Source: an uncultured Syntrophobacteraceae bacterium
Lineage (GTDB): Bacteria; Desulfobacterota; Syntrophobacteria; Syntrophobacterales; Syntrophobacteraceae
DNA: 6,321 nt
Reading direction: 5' to 3'
Assembly (NCBI GenBank): GCA_937889795.1
Contig: CALBZH010000098.1
Location: forward strand, 1-6,321
The notes beneath the pieces were generated by a model. It was not told the origin of the DNA, ran no database searches, and worked only from the letters and a program-made list of their open reading frames with translations. Position numbers and translations under genes: made by a program. Below, piece by piece: positions 1 through 5,460 of the stretch. The first letter of the stretch is position 1. Each line of letters opens with the position of its first letter.

Positions 1-407
1 GCGACCGTCATTCCAAGGGCGGCGGAGATGGACGTGCTGGAATGGCCCGTTCCATAAGCGTCATACTTGCTTTCGGAACGCTTCGGGAAACCGCTGATCC
101 CTCCGAACTGCCTCAAGGATTGAAATTGCGTCCGGCGTCCCGTGAGCAGCTTGTGCGCGTAAGCCTGGTGGCCCACATCCCAAATGATGCGGTCGAGGGG
201 AGCGTCGAAGACGAAGTGCAGAGCAATCGTCAGCTCGACGACCCCAAGGTTGGGTGCCAGATGTCCACCCGTCTGGGCGACGGTGCAGATGATGTAATCT
301 CTGATTTCCTGGGCGAGCTGCTGGAGCTGGGCGAGCGAAAACTGTTTCAGCTGAGCGGGGCTGTCTATTTGTGAAAGCAGGGTCTTGCGATCTTTGTTGT
401 CAGTCAA
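1..407 (-). CDS. dxs: 1-deoxy-D-xylulose-5-phosphate synthase, N-terminal part (cut by window edge)
   Basis: Dxs condenses pyruvate with glyceraldehyde 3-phosphate, using thiamine diphosphate, to give 1-deoxy-D-xylulose 5-phosphate. This is the first step of the MEP isoprenoid pathway and also feeds thiamine and pyridoxal synthesis; the enzyme is a cytosolic homodimer. The 135 visible codons cover the start of the N-terminal TPP-binding domain. Seen are [10 protein letters not shown] (residues 46-55, with the family histidine at 49), [16 protein letters not shown] (77-92, histidine at 80) and GHSSTSIS (121-128). H49 and H80 have the same numbers as in the E. coli enzyme as I recall it, which supports the chosen start. 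That start is TTG: no ATG or GTG lies in frame between it and the upstream in-frame stop at 426-428, and AGGAGA sits 9 nt upstream. The GDG TPP motif and the transketolase domains lie beyond the window. The gene follows ispA by 60 bp and is probably co-transcribed with it. Confidence 0.96.
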   Translation of the reverse strand, partial: MTDNKDRKTLLSQIDSPAQLKQFSLAQLQQLAQEIRDYIICTVAQTGGHLAPNLGVVELTIALHFVFDAPLDRIIWDVGHQAYAHKLLTGRRTQFQSLRQFGGISGFPKRSESKYDAYGTGHSSTSISAALGMTV

Positions 408-416
408 CGTTCCATC

Positions 417-422
417 TCTCCT
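417..422 (-). promoter_or_regulatory. Ribosome binding site fixing the TTG start of dxs
   Basis: The minus strand reads AGGAGA followed by 9 nt and then TTG at 407-405. An ATG at 415-413, closer to the Shine-Dalgarno, is out of frame and meets a stop after two further codons, so it cannot be the dxs start. The next in-frame codons upstream hold no ATG, GTG or TTG before the stop at 428-426. The TTG is therefore the only sensible initiator. Confidence 0.75.
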
Positions 423-467
423 GAGTCATGCAAATGTTGGTTTGGCCGTGGTCGACACGCGAACCTG

Positions 468-1367
468 TCAGGCTTTCCTGACCAGCAGATACCGAGCAAT
501 TGCCCTGAGCGGCTCTGCCTTCTCATCGAATCGCTGCAGGGTTTGCAAAGTCTGGTCCACATGCTCGCGTGCTGCCTCCCTGGACCTCGAAATGCCAATC
601 AGTGCCGGATACGTCTTCTTGTTCTTGGCTGCGTCCGACCCGGGCTTTTTTCCCATGACTGCAGCGTCTCCTTCCACATCAAGGAGATCGTCCGTGATTT
701 GGAAGGCAAGGCCGAGATGATGGCCGTATCGCTTGAGTGAAGCTACGTCTTCTTCCGATCCGCCCCCCAGCAGGGCGCCAACTTCCAAGGAGCCGGCGAT
801 CAAGGCTCCAGTCTTGTGAATGTGCATGTACTCGACCGTTGCCATGTCTACGTCGCGAGATTCCGATTCCAAATCGATCACCTGGCCGCCGATCATGCCC
901 CTATACCCGGAGGCCTTCACCAGCACGCGAATGGCCTTCAGAACAGCAGCGGCAGAGACACTGTCCCCGTCCATCATCCTGGCCGCAAAGCCGAAAGCCT
1001 CGGTAAGCAGGGCATCGCCTGCCAAGATTGCCATCGCCTCCCCGAAGACCTTATGGCTCGTCAGCATTCCGCGCCGGTAATCATCGTTGTCCATGGCGGG
1101 CAGGTCATCATGAATGAGCGAGTAGGTATGAATCATCTCCAAGGCACACGCCATGGGCATCACGGTCTCTGGGTTTGAGCCGCACACTTCCGCGGCAGCC
1201 AGACACAAGATGGGGCGGAGCCTCTTGCCTCCGGCAAAGAGACTGTATCGTGCGGCTTCGATGACGGTTTTCTGGAGTCCGGACGGTTGGGGGAATTCGC
1301 GTTCGAGAGCGGCTTCTACCAGTTGTTTGCGTTCAGCCAGGTATTGTTTCAGGTTGAATTCTGCCAT
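468..1367 (-). CDS. ispA: Polyprenyl synthetase, farnesyl diphosphate (or geranylgeranyl diphosphate) synthase
   Basis: This is a 299-residue trans-isoprenyl diphosphate synthase, the usual length of bacterial IspA. It condenses dimethylallyl or geranyl diphosphate with isopentenyl diphosphate in the cytosol, feeding quinone, undecaprenyl and other prenyl synthesis. The family landmarks are in order: GGKRLRP (46-52, diphosphate binding), the first aspartate-rich motif DDLPAMD (87-93) followed by RRG (98-100), GQ (161-162), KT (185-186), and the second aspartate-rich motif DDLLD (226-230) followed by a lysine-rich stretch near 240-251. The residues just before the first motif (YSLIH) and its two-residue insertion match E. 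coli IspA, which favours a C15 product. A C20 product cannot be excluded from sequence alone. The ATG start at 1367 gives a typical N-terminus but has only a weak GGA-type ribosome site. The gene lies between xseB and dxs, the standard neighbourhood for this enzyme, and its stop is 60 bp before dxs. Confidence 0.95.
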   Translation of the reverse strand: MAEFNLKQYLAERKQLVEAALEREFPQPSGLQKTVIEAARYSLFAGGKRLRPILCLAAAEVCGSNPETVMPMACALEMIHTYSLIHDDLPAMDNDDYRRGMLTSHKVFGEAMAILAGDALLTEAFGFAARMMDGDSVSAAAVLKAIRVLVKASGYRGMIGGQVIDLESESRDVDMATVEYMHIHKTGALIAGSLEVGALLGGGSEEDVASLKRYGHHLGLAFQITDDLLDVEGDAAVMGKKPGSDAAKNKKTYPALIGISRSREAAREHVDQTLQTLQRFDEKAEPLRAIARYLLVRKA

Positions 1368-1413
1368 CGCATTTCATCCAGTCAATCTACCGCAAGTGGG
1401 CGTGAGTCTAGCA

Positions 1414-1425
1414 CTCTTGGAAGAG
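1414..1425. repeat. Short inverted repeat in the xseB-ispA gap
   Basis: The sequence CTCTT-GG-AAGAG has 5-bp arms and a 2-bp spacer, about 47 bp upstream of the ispA start. The rest of the 176-bp gap is fairly AT-rich (most so around 1455-1476) and holds no reading frame of note. I searched it on the minus strand for paired -35/-10 boxes. A GATAAT at the AT-rich patch has no partner at 16-18 bp, so I do not call a promoter. The repeat is short enough to be chance. Confidence 0.3.
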
Positions 1426-1528
1426 CGTTTCCACTGATTTGATCCCACATGATGTCTTTTGCTTATTATCAATTAGAAGCCAGCATATCTCGCTCATGCG
1501 CTACGGAAAATCAACAGAAATCGCAACT

Positions 1529-1553
1529 GCCGGAAAAACGCCCTTATTCCGGC
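1529..1553 (-). repeat. Inverted repeat (possible RNA hairpin) enclosing the xseB stop codon
   Basis: Arms GCCGGAA (1547-1553, reading on the minus strand) and TTCCGGC (1529-1535) are perfectly complementary over 7 bp, with an 11-nt loop that contains the TAA stop of xseB. In the transcript this would form a moderately GC-rich stem. No run of U follows the stem, so it does not look like an ordinary intrinsic terminator. It could act as a 3'-end stabiliser or weak attenuator between the exonuclease VII genes and the isoprenoid genes. The repeat is seen in the sequence; the role is a guess. Confidence 0.45.
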
Positions 1554-1807
1554 GCGCTCTCCGATCCGGCCGAGGAAGCGCTCTCAAGCGGTGTCGCGCT
1601 CCACGCTCCTTGTTGATCCTTGAGGAGAACCTGCACGCGATTTTCAGCTTCCTCGAGCTTCTGATGGCAGACCTGCACCAGGCGGATTCCCTCGGTATAG
1701 GCCTCAACCGCCTCTTCCAGCGGGAGGTCGCCCCGTTCCATCTTCTCCACGATAGCCTGGAGACGTTTGAGTGAGTCTTCGAACTGCTCACCTTTCTTCT
1801 TTGCCAT
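1544..1807 (-). CDS. xseB: Exodeoxyribonuclease VII small subunit
   Basis: XseB is the small helical subunit that, in several copies, binds the XseA coiled coil to form exonuclease VII, a cytosolic nuclease that cuts single-stranded DNA from both ends into acid-soluble oligonucleotides. The 87-residue product shows the family pattern: FEDSLKRLQAIVEKMERGDL (residues 9-28), then PLEEAVEAYTEG (29-40), and a second helix with C48, L51 and AE-NRV (54-58). The last 20 or so residues form a Ser/Ala/Glu-rich tail that is probably disordered. The start chosen is the ATG at 1807, because the conserved MAKKK opening and AAGGA 5 nt upstream (1813-1817) both fit. The same frame is open further upstream to an ATG at 2023, but that stretch lies inside xseA and shows no XseB likeness. 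The first 20 bp overlap the end of xseA, implying coupled translation of the two subunits. Confidence 0.95.
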   Translation of the reverse strand: MAKKKGEQFEDSLKRLQAIVEKMERGDLPLEEAVEAYTEGIRLVQVCHQKLEEAENRVQVLLKDQQGAWSATPLESASSAGSESAPE

Positions 1808-3224
1808 ACCTGTCCTTCGGTGATTCGTGAGAGGTCGTTTCGTCTGAGGGGGGCGGGTCTTCGATACGCTCCACTCTACAATCCAGAATGCCTTGCCAGA
1901 GACGGATGCTGACAGCATCACCTTGCCGCACCTCGCTGCACCGGCGGATGATCCGGCGTTCGGGCATGCGGTAACTGATGGAATACCCACGTGACAATAC
2001 TGCGAGGGGATTGAGCGTTTCAAGTCTTGAAAGCGCTTCCTGCAGTGCTGAGCGTTGTGAGCCGACAGCCTGCCGATAATGAAGGGTGAGGGAGCTGAGC
2101 TCCTTGCTCAAGAAGATCTTGTGCTGCTGGATCCTTCGTCCGGGATGCAAGGATGCCAGCCGTTCGGCAAGATGCCTCTGGAGAATGTGGAGGTCCTGCA
2201 TGCGACGAGACCAAGCCAACTGGATCCGATCGAGCCGGTCGTCCAAGGCCAGTCGAAGGTCCTCGATGCGACGTCGCGGATCGACAACCCCCTTTTCCAG
2301 CAGTCTCACACGCTGGGAGTTACGCTCGATCGTGGTGGATACCGATTGGACGAGGCGGTCACGCCATTGGTGAAGGGCTCGATGAAACTCCTGCGCTCGT
2401 GACACGAGCAGCTCGGCAGCAGCCGTTGGCGTTGGGGCACGAACATCAGCGGCCAGATCGGATATGGTAAAATCGATTTCATGCCCCACGGCGGAAATCG
2501 TGGGGACCGGGCATCGTACCAAGGCGCGCGCTACAGCCTCCTCGTTGAAGGGCCAAAGATCCTCGACGCTGCCTCCTCCGCGCCCAACGATAAGGACATC
2601 CCACCGATAGAATGCTGTCAAGTCAGCCACTGCGTCAATGGCCGCCGTGATCTCTCCACCGGCCTCCGTTCCCTGGACCCGTACGGGAAGCAGCGTGATG
2701 TCGAGCGGGATCGTGCTTCGGCCCAATACTTTCAGAATGTCTCGGATTGCCGCCCCGGTTCGGGATGTGACGATGGCGATGCGTTGGGAGCAGAGGGGAA
2801 GTGGTTTTTTCTTCGCGACATCGAAAAGCCCTTCCGCGTCCAGCTTCTTTTTCAACTGCTCGAACGCAAGCTGCAGGGCCCCTAATCCCTGGGGCTCCAT
2901 GGTCTCGACGATGATCTGGTATTCGCCCCGGGGCTCGTAAACACTCACCCGGCCCTGGCAGAGCACGGCAAGTCCCGATTCGGGCTGAAAACGCAGCGCG
3001 CGATGATGCGTCTTGAAAAAGACAGCTCGAATCTGGCTCTGCTCGTCCTTCAGCGTGAAATACATGTGTCCTGATGCGGGAATCCTCAGGTTGGAGATCT
3101 CGCCCCTCACCCAGACCTGGCGAAAGCTCGATTCCAGAACGGAGCGGATGCGCGCATTCAGCTCGGAAACACTGAGCACAGCCGGAGCGTCCTCAGGAAA
3201 CGGATGGAGTAGCGATGTCGGCAT
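1788..3224 (-). CDS. xseA: Exodeoxyribonuclease VII large subunit
   Basis: XseA carries the active site of exonuclease VII, a metal-independent single-strand DNA nuclease used in repair and recombination. At 478 residues it is close to the family norm (E. coli about 456). An N-terminal OB-fold DNA-binding domain spans about 16-110 (VSELN, WVRGEISN, SGHMYFTLKD at 51-60). The catalytic domain at about 135-330 shows RIAIVTSRTGAAIRDI (148-163), RGGGSVEDLWPFN (215-227), GHEIDFTISD (247-256) and RAPTPTAAAE (262-271). A coiled-coil region (about 275-405) binds XseB, and the C-terminal LNPLAVLSRGYSI (404-416) is a family signature. A charged tail follows 455. The ATG at 3224 is preceded by AGG about 6 nt away and lies 9 bp after the upstream permease stop. 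The 20-bp overlap with xseB is typical of this pair. No expected motif is missing. Confidence 0.97.
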   Translation of the reverse strand: MPTSLLHPFPEDAPAVLSVSELNARIRSVLESSFRQVWVRGEISNLRIPASGHMYFTLKDEQSQIRAVFFKTHHRALRFQPESGLAVLCQGRVSVYEPRGEYQIIVETMEPQGLGALQLAFEQLKKKLDAEGLFDVAKKKPLPLCSQRIAIVTSRTGAAIRDILKVLGRSTIPLDITLLPVRVQGTEAGGEITAAIDAVADLTAFYRWDVLIVGRGGGSVEDLWPFNEEAVARALVRCPVPTISAVGHEIDFTISDLAADVRAPTPTAAAELLVSRAQEFHRALHQWRDRLVQSVSTTIERNSQRVRLLEKGVVDPRRRIEDLRLALDDRLDRIQLAWSRRMQDLHILQRHLAERLASLHPGRRIQQHKIFLSKELSSLTLHYRQAVGSQRSALQEALSRLETLNPLAVLSRGYSISYRMPERRIIRRCSEVRQGDAVSIRLWQGILDCRVERIEDPPPSDETTSHESPKDRYGKEER

Positions 3225-3233
3225 ATCGGCCTG

Positions 3234-4286
3234 TTATTTGAATAGTTTAGGGTCCATGGCATCACGGAGGCCTTCTCCCACGACGTTGTAGGCCGTGATG
3301 CTCACAAAGATGGCCAACCCCGGGAAAACGGTCAGCCACCAGGCGAACTCGATATAGTCCCGGCTTTGGGACAGGATGTCTCCCCAGCTCGGTGTGGGCG
3401 GGGGGACGCCGAAACCGAGGAAGCTAAGGCTCGACTCCGTCAAAATGGCACCGGCGATGCCGAACACGGCGGACACCAATACCGGTGCCATGGCGTTTGG
3501 AATCAAGTGGCGGAGAATGATGTGCGTGTGGGAGCCTCCCAGTGCCCGTGAAGCCGTGACGAAATCCAACTGCTTCAGCTTCAGGAGCTCAGCCCTGACA
3601 AATCGGGCGACCCCCGTCCAGCCCGTGAGCCCAATCACGACCATGATGTTGTAGATGCTCGGGGGCAGAAACGCGATGATGGCAATGATGAGAAAGAAGG
3701 TCGGGATGGTGGTGAAAATCTCGATCGTGCGGCTGACCAAATGATCCACCCATCGTCCGAAGTAGCCCGCAATCGCGCCCAACAGAATCCCAATGAGCAC
3801 GGCGATTCCTTCCGCAACGAACCCGATGGAAAGGGAAATGCGAGCCCCGTAGATCATGCGGCTCAGCACGTCACGGCCGCTGTCGTCCGTCCCGAGCCAG
3901 TGCCTGCCGCTCGGGGCGGCTAGATTCTCAAACAGGTCATATTCGGTGGGAGAGTAGGGTACTGGAGGCCAGAGGGCAAAGCCTCCTCCGGGCAGGTCCG
4001 TCTGCACGAGGAATCCATGCTCTTTTCTCAAGTCGCGCCACGAATCATTTCCCAAGCCTTCCACGGTCGAGAAGATCGGGAAAAGCCACTGTCCTCCCGC
4101 ATGGGCAAGGATCGGTCGGTCGTTAGCGAGCAAGGGTGCGAAAAGGGCGATGCAAAACAGGAAAAGCGTTGCATAAAGACCCGTGACGGCAAGGCGCTTT
4201 TTTTGAAAGTGGTGGCGAACCATGCCCCAATACGTTCTGGAGCTCGCTGAGGACGACGAACGGGCTTCCCGGGATGAAGGCATCAT
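3234..4286 (-). CDS. Peptide-type ABC transporter permease, YejE/OppC/DppC-like
   Basis: This is an inner-membrane permease of the dipeptide/oligopeptide/nickel ABC importer family, pairing with the gene just upstream. The 350 residues show a basic, serine-rich N-terminal tail, a first membrane helix at about 34-54, the family signature HWLGTDDSGRDVLSR (129-143), and five more helices at roughly 150-174, 185-207, 212-231, 268-292 and 318-336. The cytoplasmic EAA loop that docks on the ATPase is at 241-270 (A..LG.........LIPNA). The C-terminus GEGLRDAMDPKL is typical of the OppC side. The external segment at about 55-128 is longer than in plain OppC/DppC and opens with LANDRPIL and QWLFPI, much like E. 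coli YejE (LANDKPLL, WYFP), so the YejABEF-type subfamily is the best guess. Substrate is unknown. The double ATG (4286, 4283) starts 5 bp after the upstream stop, with only a weak GGAA ribosome site, suggesting translational coupling. Confidence 0.93.
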   Translation of the reverse strand: MMPSSREARSSSSASSRTYWGMVRHHFQKKRLAVTGLYATLFLFCIALFAPLLANDRPILAHAGGQWLFPIFSTVEGLGNDSWRDLRKEHGFLVQTDLPGGGFALWPPVPYSPTEYDLFENLAAPSGRHWLGTDDSGRDVLSRMIYGARISLSIGFVAEGIAVLIGILLGAIAGYFGRWVDHLVSRTIEIFTTIPTFFLIIAIIAFLPPSIYNIMVVIGLTGWTGVARFVRAELLKLKQLDFVTASRALGGSHTHIILRHLIPNAMAPVLVSAVFGIAGAILTESSLSFLGFGVPPPTPSWGDILSQSRDYIEFAWWLTVFPGLAIFVSITAYNVVGEGLRDAMDPKLFK

Positions 4287-4291
4287 CGTGA

Positions 4292-5290
4292 TTATTCCAG
4301 CTTGATGCGCGGATCTAAGACAGCGTAGAGAACGTCACCAATGAGCAGTCCAACCAACGTCAGAAGCGCCGAGATGCTGGTGATCGCCATGATGACAGGA
4401 TAGTCACGACTGAGTACCGCTTCGAATCCCAGCTGGCCCATTCCTGGGATTGAGAAGATGGATTCGATAATGACGCTGCCCCCAAACATGGACGGGAGCA
4501 GAAACGCCAGCAACGTCACGATGGGAAGCAGCGCATTGCGGAAGGCGTGCTTGAAGATCACCACCCGCTCACTGAGCCCCTTGGCTCGAGCCGTGCGGAC
4601 GTAGTCTTCCCGAATGACTTCCAGCATGCCGGCTCGGGTCAGCCGGGAGAGATAGGCGAGTCCCCCGTAGGTCATGCAGATGACGGGTAGGATCAAATGC
4701 CATATGCGGTCCACCAGCCACTGCCAGAAGGGCCAGCTTTCAGCGCTGATGGACGAGATCCCGTAAACCGGAAAGATGTCCCAGAAATCACCGCCGCCCA
4801 AGAACATCATGAGGAGCACGGCCACCCAAAAGCTTGGCAGTGAATAGAGGAAGAAGAAAAGAAGCGTGAGCGTGCGATCCGGGAGAGTATTCGGCCTCGT
4901 GGCGGAATAGACGCCGAACGGGATAGCGATCAGGTAAACGAGAAAGATGGAGATCACATTCAACTGAATGGTTACGGGGAGCCGTTCGGCAATCTTATCC
5001 ATGACTTTGCGATGATCTTTGAACGAGTCGCCGAAGTCGAGGGTGACGACCCGCTTGACCCAAAGGAGATACTGGACGGGAAGTGGCTTGTCCAAACCGT
5101 AAAGCTTCTTGGTTTCTTCCACTATTTGCTTTGACAGCGCCGTTTCGGCGACTTGCCCCTGTCCCGCCATCTTCAGTTTGAGCACGGCCGGGTTGCCAGG
5201 TGCGAGCTGGATGATCAAAAAGGTAAGCAGCGAAATCCCCAGAAGAGTTGGGATAATTTGCAGAAGCCTCTTGACCAGATAGGCCTTCAT
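4292..5290 (-). CDS. Peptide-type ABC transporter permease, YejB/OppB/DppB-like
   Basis: First gene of the leftward cluster; it encodes the B-type channel subunit of a peptide ABC importer in the inner membrane. The 332-residue product begins with the classic opening (MKAYLVKRLLQIIPTLLGIS, helix about 9-30) and APGNP at 30-34. A soluble stretch with YGLDKPLPVQYLLW (64-77) and DFGDS (85-89) follows, then helices near 105-128, 140-163, 195-213, 255-277 and 298-322. The EAA loop is at 229-257 (DYVRTARAKGLSERVVIFKH). GFEAVLSRDYPVIMA (288-302) and the C-terminal LDPRI (325-329) are family hallmarks. The FPVYGI and SRDYPV segments resemble YejB, but OppB/AppB types are close too. No binding protein or ATPase gene is present in the window. 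The ATG at 5290 gives the standard N-terminus although AAGGA lies 14 nt upstream, further than ideal, so initiation may be inefficient. Confidence 0.94.
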   Translation of the reverse strand: MKAYLVKRLLQIIPTLLGISLLTFLIIQLAPGNPAVLKLKMAGQGQVAETALSKQIVEETKKLYGLDKPLPVQYLLWVKRVVTLDFGDSFKDHRKVMDKIAERLPVTIQLNVISIFLVYLIAIPFGVYSATRPNTLPDRTLTLLFFFLYSLPSFWVAVLLMMFLGGGDFWDIFPVYGISSISAESWPFWQWLVDRIWHLILPVICMTYGGLAYLSRLTRAGMLEVIREDYVRTARAKGLSERVVIFKHAFRNALLPIVTLLAFLLPSMFGGSVIIESIFSIPGMGQLGFEAVLSRDYPVIMAITSISALLTLVGLLIGDVLYAVLDPRIKLE

Positions 5291-5330
5291 GGTATTCGCT
5301 AGAATCCTTTATCTGCAGAATGTGAAGAAT

Positions 5331-5349
5331 CGGGCCGACCGCGGGCCCG
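5331..5349. repeat. GC-rich inverted repeat in the divergent intergenic region
   Basis: Arms CGGGCC (5331-5336) and GGCCCG (5344-5349) are perfectly complementary with a 7-nt spacer. The right arm also sits in an 8-bp palindrome, CGGGCCCG (5342-5349). The element abuts the second inverted repeat directly. An 8-bp direct repeat TGTGAAGA (5321-5328 and 5352-5359, 31 bp apart) brackets it. Without a T-run on either side it is not a convincing terminator; it could be a DNA-binding site or a leader hairpin. Confidence 0.45.
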
Positions 5350-5371
5350 GCTGTGAAGAGATGCTCACAGC
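5350..5371. promoter_or_regulatory. Candidate operator or leader hairpin: dyad between divergent genes
   Basis: GCTGTGA (5350-5356) and TCACAGC (5365-5371) form a perfect 7-bp dyad with an 8-nt spacer. It lies about 60 bp from each of the two divergent start codons, a position suited to a shared operator. It resembles a CRP/FNR-type half-site pair (TGTGA...TCACA) but the spacer is 8 rather than 6 nt. In plus-strand RNA it would fold into a hairpin ending 4 nt before an AGGAGG. I see the dyad; regulator and role are inference. Confidence 0.4.
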
Positions 5372-5388
5372 TTACAGGAGGAAGCGGA

Positions 5389-5460
5389 TTGCGGCAAGCA
5401 TCTTCCCGTCCAAACCCCAGCGAAGAGGCAGTCAATGAATCAGGAGATTTTCAGCACTGA
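5389..5460 (+). other. Possible short upstream reading frame overlapping the DUF6178-like gene start
   Basis: A near-consensus Shine-Dalgarno, AGGAGG (5376-5381), stands 7 nt before a TTG that opens a 23-codon frame ending in TGA at 5458-5460. This frame overlaps the first 26 nt of the downstream gene in another phase. The predicted peptide (LRQASSRPNPSEEAVNESGD...) has no recognisable character: no signal, no run of one amino acid. It may be a leader or coupling peptide, or the AGGAGG may be chance. The AGGAGG cannot serve the downstream gene in its own frame, as no start codon lies in that phase between the stop at 5354-5356 and 5435. Confidence 0.2.
5423..5428 (+). promoter_or_regulatory. 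Ribosome binding site for the DUF6178-like gene
   Basis: AAGAGG stands 6 nt before the ATG at 5435-5437, a normal distance. It supports this ATG over later in-frame methionines at residues 26 and 28. Confidence 0.6.

Noticed and set aside
816..1437. Plus-strand open frames opposite ispA
   Set aside because: They lie over a clear polyprenyl synthetase on the other strand and show no recognisable protein features.
1808..2023. Upstream extension of xseB to an ATG at 2023, giving 159 residues
   Set aside because: The extra 72 residues lie wholly inside the coding part of xseA and do not resemble XseB; the family-typical start with its AAGGA site is at 1807.
2079..2885. Several plus-strand open frames of 95 to 134 residues opposite xseA
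   Set aside because: They are antisense shadows of a well-supported gene, with arginine-, serine- or proline-rich nonsense composition and no domains.
5331..5349. Intrinsic terminator
   Set aside because: The stem is GC-rich but no T-run follows on either strand, and it lies between divergent starts where no transcript should end.
5350..5371. CRP binding site
   Set aside because: The half-sites look right (TGTGA and TCACA) but the spacer is 8 nt rather than 6, so I kept it only as a generic dyad.
5397..5412. Possible sigma-54 promoter on the minus strand (TTGG...TGC with GG and GC 10 nt apart)
   Set aside because: Only the core GG and GC and few flanking bases match; such partial matches are common and there is no supporting activator site nearby.
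4995..5435. Minus-strand frame of 146 residues covering the divergent region and the start of the B-type permease
   Set aside because: It is a shifted reading of the permease gene and intergenic DNA; the permease frame has the full family signature.
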